From CAG-217 sp963605415 (GTDB taxonomy: Bacteria; Bacillota; Clostridia; Oscillospirales; Acutalibacteraceae): DNA of 64,000 nt. Location: the NCBI GenBank assembly GCA_963605415.1, contig CAVCUL010000003.1, forward strand, positions 1 to 64,000. Direction: 5' to 3'. Position 1 is the first letter of the stretch, and each line of letters begins with the position of its first letter. Of the stretch, positions 58,577 to 64,000 are shown piece after piece. The position numbers were made by a program, and so were the translations under genes. The notes beneath the pieces were generated by a model. The model made no database searches. It had not been told where the DNA came from and was given only the letters and a program-made list of their open reading frames with translations.

Positions 58577-59326
58577 ATGACTAAAATCATTATTACCGGC
58601 GCCAACGGCAAAATGGGTCATGTGATCCGCAGCGTTGTAGCCGCTCGGGAGGATTGCACGGTGGTAGCCGGTGTGGATTTTAACACCGAGACAGCCGACT
58701 TCCCTATCTACAAGACCATTGCCGAGGTGCAGGAAGAGGCGGATGTGATCATCGACTTCTCCAACCCTGCCCTCTTAGACGATCTGCTGGCCTATTCCGC
58801 CGCCAAGTCTATGCCTCTGGTGATCGCCACCACCGGCTACACGGCGGAGCAAAAGGCGAAGATCGAAGCCGCGGCTGAAAAGTGCCCCATTTTCTTTACC
58901 TATAACATGAGTATGGGTATCAACCTGCTGGCCACCTTGGCACAAAAGGCAGTTGATGTGCTGGGGCCGGACTTTGATATTGAGATCGTGGAGAAGCACC
59001 ATAATCAGAAGATCGACGCACCCAGTGGCACGGCCCTGATGCTGGCTGACGCTATGTGTCGGGAGATCGACCACCCTATGAAGTACGAATATGACCGCCA
59101 CGCCAAGCGCGAAAAGCGCACCCGGGACGAGATCGGTATTCATGCTGTACGGGGTGGAACCATTGTAGGCGAACACGAGATCATTTTTGCCGGTCGGGAC
59201 GAAATTATCACCCTGTCTCACTCTGCACGCAGTAAAGAAATTTTTGCTGTTGGCGCAGTGAACGCTGCTGTCTTTATGTGCGGTAAAGGCGCCGGGCTGT
59301 ACGATATGAGCCAAATGATCCGCTAA
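58577..59326 (+). CDS. dapB: 4-hydroxy-tetrahydrodipicolinate reductase
   Basis: 249 residues. The NAD(P) motif ITGANGKMGH opens the protein. The catalytic signature EKHHNQKIDAPSGTALMLAD holds the His and Lys near residue 140. It reduces the DapA product. Last gene of the operon. Confidence 0.97.
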   Translation: MTKIIITGANGKMGHVIRSVVAAREDCTVVAGVDFNTETADFPIYKTIAEVQEEADVIIDFSNPALLDDLLAYSAAKSMPLVIATTGYTAEQKAKIEAAAEKCPIFFTYNMSMGINLLATLAQKAVDVLGPDFDIEIVEKHHNQKIDAPSGTALMLADAMCREIDHPMKYEYDRHAKREKRTRDEIGIHAVRGGTIVGEHEIIFAGRDEIITLSHSARSKEIFAVGAVNAAVFMCGKGAGLYDMSQMIR

Positions 59327-59331
59327 TTCTT

Positions 59332-59361
59332 GTCCCTATTCTGCGGAATAGGGACTTTTTT
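59332..59361 (+). terminator. Terminator of the dap operon
   Basis: GTCCCTATT, 6-nt loop, AATAGGGAC, then six T. Confidence 0.92.
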
Positions 59362-59380
59362 CATTCTTTGGAGGACAGGT

Positions 59381-60568
59381 ATGAACCGGACGGAACAGGT
59401 CTTTCTCTCTCTGCTGCGGGGTTATGTTTGCGGCCAAAAATTGAATGCGCTGCCCACTGTAGACTGGCAGGCGCTGTATGAGCTGTCTCAAAATCATAAT
59501 GTGACCGGCATTATTGGCCGCATTTTAGCGGATTTACCATCCAACCAGCAGCCGCCTGCTCCCTATGCTACCGCCTTTCGCCAGGCTGTCGGTCAAACTC
59601 TGATGAATCACGAACGCCGCAACGCGGCTGTTCAGATTATGGAGCGGATATTAAAAGATGGCTCTGTTCCCTATCTGATTGTTAAGGGCGCTTGCACCGC
59701 CGCTGCCTATCCGGATCCGCCTTTGCGTACCAGTGGAGATACGGATGTCATCCTTACACCGGAAAATCAAAAGCGAGCCGTTGCACTGCTGGAACAGAAA
59801 GGTTTTCTTAGAAAGGTTACCCACAAAGATGTAGATGTACTGGTCTTGCGTGGATTTGAATTTGAGCTTCACAATCGGTTGGAAAGTGTGAATGACGCAG
59901 CAGCGCAGCTGTTAGCAGACCCTTTTTCACCAACAGTTTCTGCGCCTGTTGATACCTACCGATATGCGCTTTTACCTGTCTATGCACTGTACTATACCGT
60001 GCTGCATTTGCTATATCATATCAAAACCGGCGGTGCAGGCATTCGTATGCTGCTGGACACAGACCTGCAGTTGCGCGACGATCCGGCCCTCATGCATGGT
60101 GCTCTGCAATTGGCCGCAGACAGCGGACTGGAGCGATCTTTTAACTGCATCTTTTTTCTGTGTCATCAGTGGTTAGCAACGCCCCTCCCCTGCCCGGTTC
60201 CTGCAATGGACAAGGACACAGAAGAGAATTTTACAGCAGTTATTTTAGGCGGCGGCGTATTCGGCCACGGCAACGGCAATACTGGCGCGGTGTTCCTTGC
60301 CCGCAGACAGGCCGCAGATGGCAAAATAAGCCTGTTTTCAAGAATAAAGGCGCTGCTTTCCTACTGCTTTCCAGGACTGGATTATATGACTTATCAGTTT
60401 GCCTATCTGGAAAAGAAGCCATATCTTTTGAGCTTTGCCTATTTACACCGGTTTGTGCGGGGATTGCTTCGCAACCGTGACCACTCAGTTACGGCCATCG
60501 GCGCCCTTGCCGGTAATAATCATGGTGCGAATCAGCTGTCCCAGGTTTGGGCGGAGCTTGAGCTGTAA
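59381..60568 (+). CDS. Nucleotidyltransferase-fold protein (NTP_transf_5-like)
   Basis: 395 residues. YLIVKGACTAAAYPDPPLRT is followed by the GDTDVIL metal motif near 118-124, which matches the uncharacterised nucleotidyltransferase family PF14907. Such proteins occur in polysaccharide and natural-product loci. The substrate is unknown. GGAGGACAGGT precedes the ATG at 59381. A single gene just after the dap terminator. Confidence 0.82.
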   Translation: MNRTEQVFLSLLRGYVCGQKLNALPTVDWQALYELSQNHNVTGIIGRILADLPSNQQPPAPYATAFRQAVGQTLMNHERRNAAVQIMERILKDGSVPYLIVKGACTAAAYPDPPLRTSGDTDVILTPENQKRAVALLEQKGFLRKVTHKDVDVLVLRGFEFELHNRLESVNDAAAQLLADPFSPTVSAPVDTYRYALLPVYALYYTVLHLLYHIKTGGAGIRMLLDTDLQLRDDPALMHGALQLAADSGLERSFNCIFFLCHQWLATPLPCPVPAMDKDTEENFTAVILGGGVFGHGNGNTGAVFLARRQAADGKISLFSRIKALLSYCFPGLDYMTYQFAYLEKKPYLLSFAYLHRFVRGLLRNRDHSVTAIGALAGNNHGANQLSQVWAELEL

Positions 60569-60649
60569 GCGAGTCAGACAAAATAAAACGAATGCCTATT
60601 TACATCTCTCTGCAAAATTGCTACCATTTTTGTAGAGAGGTGTCCTTTT

Positions 60650-61348
60650 ATGTCTGCAAAACAAAATCAAGCGCAATTATCCAAAAAGCCGTTTGCGCCC
60701 GGCTTGTGCTTCAGCAAGCTGGTGTGGGTGTTTTTAATCTCATGCGTGGTCGGCTTTTTGGTAGAAACCCTCTGGTGCTATATTCGCCATGGCTATATTG
60801 AAAGCCGCCAGTCTCTGGTTTACGGTCCCCTATCCGTGGCCTACGGCATGGGGGCGGTGGTGTTGACCTTGGCACTGTATAAATTCCGCAACGCTCAATG
60901 GTGGAAAATTTTTTTCATGTCCTTTCTTGTTGGCACCGTAACAGAGTATATATGCTCCCTTGGGCAAGAGCTACTGTTTGGCTCTGTTGCCTGGGATTAC
61001 AGCAATGTGCCTTTGAATATAAACGGCCGTGTATGCCTACTGTACTCCATCTTTTGGGGCATTCTGGGTATAGTGTGGATCAAGCTGATTTATCCGCCCA
61101 TGGCAAAGCTCATTGAGAAGTTGCCCATCAAACTGGGCAAGGTGCTCACCTGGGCGTTTGTCATCTTCTTTATTTTTGACTCCATTTTGTCCGCCTCTGC
61201 CGCACTGCGTATGGACCAACGGGACAAGGGCGCAGCGCCACGCAACGCCTTTGAAAGCTATTTGGACGAACATTTTGACGACGCGCGTATGCACAAGATC
61301 TACGCCAACTCCGTCAGTACTGACCCGCAAAAGCAAAATACAAAGTAA
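60650..61348 (+). CDS. CmpB-type membrane protein (putative ABC-transporter family, PF06541)
   Basis: 232 residues with about five membrane helices. It has the family traits GFLVETLWCYIRHGYIESRQ and VYGPLSVAYGMGAVVL, and VGTVTEYICSLGQELLFGSVAWDYSN. These match the ABC_trans_CmpB family; a transporter role is only a database name and not proven. GAGAGGTGT precedes the ATG. Confidence 0.85.
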   Translation: MSAKQNQAQLSKKPFAPGLCFSKLVWVFLISCVVGFLVETLWCYIRHGYIESRQSLVYGPLSVAYGMGAVVLTLALYKFRNAQWWKIFFMSFLVGTVTEYICSLGQELLFGSVAWDYSNVPLNINGRVCLLYSIFWGILGIVWIKLIYPPMAKLIEKLPIKLGKVLTWAFVIFFIFDSILSASAALRMDQRDKGAAPRNAFESYLDEHFDDARMHKIYANSVSTDPQKQNTK

Positions 61349-61364
61349 TTTTAATACAAGATAG

Positions 61365-61393
61365 AAAAAGAGACCCACACGGGTCTCTTTTTC
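61365..61393. terminator. Bidirectional terminator
   Basis: AAAAAGAGACCC, ACAC loop, GGGTCTCTTTTT. Confidence 0.92.
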
Positions 61394-61399
61394 ATTTAT

Positions 61400-61725
61400 T
61401 TAAAAATAACAGACCAGATCTCCGCCGCCGGGAAAGGTCAGGGTCATTGTTGCCTCGTCCTGCCAGTTGATGGTACCTTTAACGCCCTCTTTGGTGGTAA
61501 AGTCCAGGCGAAAATTCTGCACCTGCGACTTGGTGGTCATATTAGGCAAATTCACCAGCGCCAGGTTGCCCTCGCCACGGCTGACGATATGCAGCGGCTG
61601 ATTCACCAACACCTTGTCCTCTTGGTCGGTGCCAGTCCGGCGTAAAAATCCCACCGCTCCGTGGTCTTGTCGTCGTTGACCTTCACCTGCCAGCTATCGC
61701 CTGCCGTTACATCGTCTGTGCCTGG
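61400..61725 (-). pseudogene. Frameshifted fragment of unknown protein
   Basis: Two minus-strand frames join into one protein-like sequence. The upstream part reads DVTAGDSWQVKVNDDKTTER then WDFYAGLAP. Near 61625-61640 the frame shifts, and the rest continues DKVLVNQPLHIVSRGEGNLA to LVCYF at 61400. No start or ribosome site is clear for either piece alone. The upstream piece runs into the end of the XRE regulator gene in another frame, so a second frameshift or a deletion fusing two genes is possible. No family was recognised. Confidence 0.5.
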
Positions 61726-61940
61726 TGGTCCCCGTCCGCTGGTTGATCGGTGCTCAAAAGGGCGTCCATAGCGGTATCAAACAGGGCGGCGATCTCCGTC
61801 AGTTTCTTCAAGTCCGGCATTGCCGTACCGTTCTCCCACTTGGAGACGGTTTGGCGGGTGACTCCCAACTGCTGGGCCAAAGACTCCTGGGAATATTCCT
61901 TTGCACGGCGCAGTGCCCGCAGATTGTCGCTAAATGTCAT
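61707..61940 (-). CDS. Small XRE-family HTH regulator
   Basis: 77 residues, almost only the HTH: NLRALRRAKEYSQESLAQQL followed by GVTRQTVSKWENG. GGAGGAG precedes the ATG at 61940. The short tail (STDQPADGDHQAQTM) runs out into frameshifted sequence, so it may be the surviving N-terminus of a longer regulator. The target is unknown. Confidence 0.78.
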   Translation of the reverse strand: MTFSDNLRALRRAKEYSQESLAQQLGVTRQTVSKWENGTAMPDLKKLTEIAALFDTAMDALLSTDQPADGDHQAQTM

Positions 61941-62051
61941 CGTGGCTCCTCCTTTGCCCTTGGTGCCCTCATTGTAGCAGATACGCCCGCTTTCGTCTAT
62001 GGAAAATGGGTCTACATTCTGCCACTTTACGGTTGCGCCGGGCAAATGGAC

Positions 62052-62672
62052 TTAAATCATATACTCAATGGTGTTGTCCGGGGTGAGCATGGTCTCCGTA
62101 TTATAAAGCACCACCGCTTCCCTGCCCTCCGGCTCTGCAAAGGCGTACAAGGTCTGCCCCTCGCCGTTGAGCATAGACTGGGACAAAATGCGATTATACG
62201 CAAAGGGGTGGTCCCTATCGGTCACAACGGACGGATCGTCAAAGCCCTCTGTCACATAATAGGGGTCAAACAGATAGACCATACCGTCCCGCTCGCCGGT
62301 GAGCAGCACATAGTGCCACTCGTCTAAAAACAGGCGCACCACCACAGCGCCGCCCCGATGGAGGGCGTCTGTAATGGGGCTTTGCTGGCCCATATAGACT
62401 CGATCGCCGGTATAGTACTCCGTAGCGATTGGCAGCCGCCCCGCCTGTCCAAATCCGGACAGCCAGTTGCTCAGAAACATCATCGCCGTGCAGGAGGTGC
62501 CGCTTTTGCCAAAGGCGCCGTCCGGGCTGAATGCGTCCAGGGAAAACAGCATAATATTGCGGATCAACTCCGGCGGGATCTGCTCTCGTTCAAAGAGAAA
62601 ACTCACCGCATTGAGCATGGAGGTGGGACCGCAGTCATAATCAGAAATTTGATAACGCAAAGGGCTTTTCAT
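62052..62672 (-). CDS. C39-like peptidase family protein
   Basis: 206 residues. The papain-like Cys is in SDYDCGPTSMLNAV near 14, the His in DEWHYVLLTG near 117, and the Asp in YLFDPYY. No signal peptide is present, so it is probably cytoplasmic. The substrate is unknown. The ATG overlaps the stop of the M20 peptidase gene (TGATG type), which suggests coupled translation and related peptide metabolism. Confidence 0.82.
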   Translation of the reverse strand: MKSPLRYQISDYDCGPTSMLNAVSFLFEREQIPPELIRNIMLFSLDAFSPDGAFGKSGTSCTAMMFLSNWLSGFGQAGRLPIATEYYTGDRVYMGQQSPITDALHRGGAVVVRLFLDEWHYVLLTGERDGMVYLFDPYYVTEGFDDPSVVTDRDHPFAYNRILSQSMLNGEGQTLYAFAEPEGREAVVLYNTETMLTPDNTIEYMI

Positions 62673-63781
62673 CAGTCTTGCTTCTCCATGAGCGCCTGGG
62701 CCAGTCGGGCTGCCTTGCAAAGCTCCTCCACGGTGGTGTATTCGTTTACAGCGTGGCAGTTGTTCATAGCCGTAGCCACCACCAGCCCCTGTATGCCGTG
62801 GGCGGACAGAATGTTGCAGTCGCTGCCGCCGTAGGTGTCTGTAAACCGAGGTTCTACCCCCACAGCAGCGCAAGCCCGGCTGAACCGTCGGGCAACAGGT
62901 GCGTCCGTATCCACCCGGTAACCGACAATATGTGTGATATGCGTAAAATTCAACTTAGCATCCACCGCCTGTGCCTGCTCCACAAACTCACTATGAATTT
63001 CGTTAAGCCGATCCAGAGCATCTTGGTGACACAGGGCGCGAATTTCGCCGGTAACGGTGCAGCTGTCCGGCACAATATTGGTGGCGCGACCGCCGGAAAT
63101 GGTGCCCACATTCACTGTCACATTGCCCCAGCGCCCGCTGGGAATATTGGCTACAGCGGCAGACGCCACCTGAATGGCGTGCACCCCGTCCTCCGGTGCA
63201 AAACCGGCGTGAGCTGCCTTGCCCACCACCTCTGCAGAAAAGGTGATCAGCGTGGGCGCTGCCACTGCGCAGTCCCCTACCGGACCGGACAAGTCCATCA
63301 CATACGCGGTCTTGGACTGCAAGCGATCCATATCAAACGCCTTGGCGCCCACGCAAAAATGCTCCTCACCTGTGGTGAACAGCAGTTCCAGCGTGGGGTG
63401 CGGTGCGCCGCTCTCCAGCAGAGAAGCCACGCCCTCCAAGATCGCCGACACACCGGCAAAATCATCAGCACCCAGCACCGTATCGCCGCCGGAAGTCATG
63501 CGGCCGTTCTCGTCCGTTACCGCCTGCTTGCCCCGGGATGGCTCTACTGTGTCCATATGGGCGGCAAAGAGCACCGGCTCCAGCGCCGGGTCCCCGGGAA
63601 CGGTGGCCAGCAAATTGCCGCAGGTGCTGCCAGTGGCAGCAGAGGAGTTGTCCTCCTCCACCTGCACACCCAGCGCCGTCAGTCGGTCTTTGATATAAGT
63701 ACATACCGCCTTTTCGTCAAAGGAGGGGCTGTCCAGTGCCACCAGATCAGTGAAGGTCTTCACTAAGCGTTCTTTGTTCAT
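62672..63781 (-). CDS. M20 family metallopeptidase (PepT-like)
   Basis: 369 residues. Zinc ligands and catalytic residues are in order: AAHMDTV near 74, GADDFAG near 105, the general base in TTGEEH, DLSGP, and the final His in NNCHAVNEYT. The dimerisation domain sits between about 185 and 285. PepT-like enzymes cleave short peptides in the cytosol. GGAAATGGTGATG lies before the ATG. Confidence 0.9.
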   Translation of the reverse strand: MNKERLVKTFTDLVALDSPSFDEKAVCTYIKDRLTALGVQVEEDNSSAATGSTCGNLLATVPGDPALEPVLFAAHMDTVEPSRGKQAVTDENGRMTSGGDTVLGADDFAGVSAILEGVASLLESGAPHPTLELLFTTGEEHFCVGAKAFDMDRLQSKTAYVMDLSGPVGDCAVAAPTLITFSAEVVGKAAHAGFAPEDGVHAIQVASAAVANIPSGRWGNVTVNVGTISGGRATNIVPDSCTVTGEIRALCHQDALDRLNEIHSEFVEQAQAVDAKLNFTHITHIVGYRVDTDAPVARRFSRACAAVGVEPRFTDTYGGSDCNILSAHGIQGLVVATAMNNCHAVNEYTTVEELCKAARLAQALMEKQD

Positions 63782-63818
63782 CGTTCATCACCATTTCCTA
63801 CAAATGTTCTATGATTTA

Positions 63819-63847
63819 ATGATACAACCCTGCCGGTTGCCTGTCAA
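63819..63847 (-). promoter_or_regulatory. Promoter of the M20 peptidase operon
   Basis: Minus-strand TTGACA, 17-bp spacer, TATCAT. Confidence 0.7.
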
Positions 63848-63850
63848 TAT

Positions 63851-63882
63851 AAAAAGAGCAGAAAGTCACGCTCTCTGCTCTT
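63851..63882 (-). terminator. Terminator of the gene at the right edge
   Basis: Minus strand: AAGAGCAGA, 12-nt loop region, TCTGCTCTT, then TTT. Confidence 0.8.
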
Positions 63883-63892
63883 ATCGGTCAAT

Positions 63893-64000
63893 TTAAGGAT
63901 TGATTTGCAGCTGTACGCCGTCGTCGTTTGCCGTCAGGGCAATGGCCATAATGGCTTGATCCTGATGGAACACCAATGCGCTTGCCAGCTGGTCCTCCAC
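63893..64000 (-). CDS. Partial gene at the window edge (C-terminus only)
   Basis: The last 35 codons of a minus-strand gene, with TAA at 63893-63895. The visible end reads VEDQLASALVFHQDQAIMAI followed by ALTANDDGVQLQINP. The frame stays open to the edge and is followed by a terminator. Too short to identify. Confidence 0.6.
   Translation of the reverse strand: MEDQLASALVFHQDQAIMAIALTANDDGVQLQINP

Noticed and set aside
56530..58611. A 693-codon minus-strand open frame across asd and dapA
   Set aside because: It mirrors three confidently identified plus-strand genes and has the His/Val/Gly-rich look of antisense GC-biased codons.

Overview
The window is a stretch of chromosome from a spore-forming, low-to-mid GC Gram-positive anaerobe of class Clostridia, most likely a gut Oscillospirales/Ruminococcaceae-type bacterium. 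The reasons are the sporulation genes (GerW/YtfJ, SpoIIM, CwlD-like and DacF-like enzymes), the ScpA-ScpB-RluB and QueA-Tgt-YajC-YrzE neighbourhoods, a K+-dependent membrane pyrophosphatase, ferredoxin and Fe-S proteins, a secreted sialidase, GH51 arabinofuranosidase, and consensus sigma-A promoters (TTGACA-17-TATAAT) with AGGAGG ribosome sites. The genus is not assigned.

Layout. 1-3.2 kb: tRNA-Asn, acyltransferase, mutY, YhhN-like protein. 3.2-10.7 kb: secreted proteins (an Fn3-domain protein and a 1716-residue sialidase with an attenuator-like leader and a 37-residue downstream peptide) set among palindromic intergenic repeats. 10.7-15.5 kb: 2-hydroxyacid dehydrogenase, CwlD-like amidase with RadA, and a divergent Crp/Fnr regulator and ferredoxin pair sharing a palindrome. 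15.6-24.7 kb: MacAB-type efflux operon, then lipoprotein, response regulator, histidine kinase, DUF1385 protein and PrmC. 24.8-29.8 kb: M50 protease, ScpA, ScpB, YtfI-like, GerW, DacF-like and RluB. 30-33.2 kb: a three-subunit biotin carboxyl-transfer system with transcarboxylase layout. 33.3-48.9 kb: mixed metabolism and transport (epimerase, ATP-grasp enzyme, rhodanese-TtcA fusion, pyrophosphatase, GPH sugar transporter, OYE-family reductase, M24 peptidase, arabinofuranosidase) and a degenerate PTS EIIC/EIIB-like protein. 51.6-56.4 kb: Xer recombinase, SpoIIM, YrzE-like, YajC, Tgt, QueA. 56.5-59.3 kb: asd-dapA-dapB for lysine and diaminopimelate. 59.4-64 kb: nucleotidyltransferase, CmpB-type membrane protein, a frameshifted gene with an XRE regulator, C39-like and M20 peptidases, and a partial gene.

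The most unusual part is 49.02-51.62 kb. A 2.5-kb element carries a pC194/pUB110-type rolling-circle Rep, a catalytic-domain-only tyrosine recombinase, a candidate nick site, 28-bp iterons, a promoter-to-terminator unit that looks like a small RNA, and a GC-rich gene-free segment. It lies between two half-conserved copies of a dif-like site (11-bp arm, 6-7 bp spacer, 11-bp arm), directly upstream of the chromosomal Xer gene. Joining the two outer arms rebuilds a perfect palindromic site like the intact copy next to it. This suggests a plasmid-like element that integrates by a Xer/dif-type reaction and splits the xer gene from its original promoter.

All assignments come from reading the sequence and from recalled family motifs. 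No database search was run.
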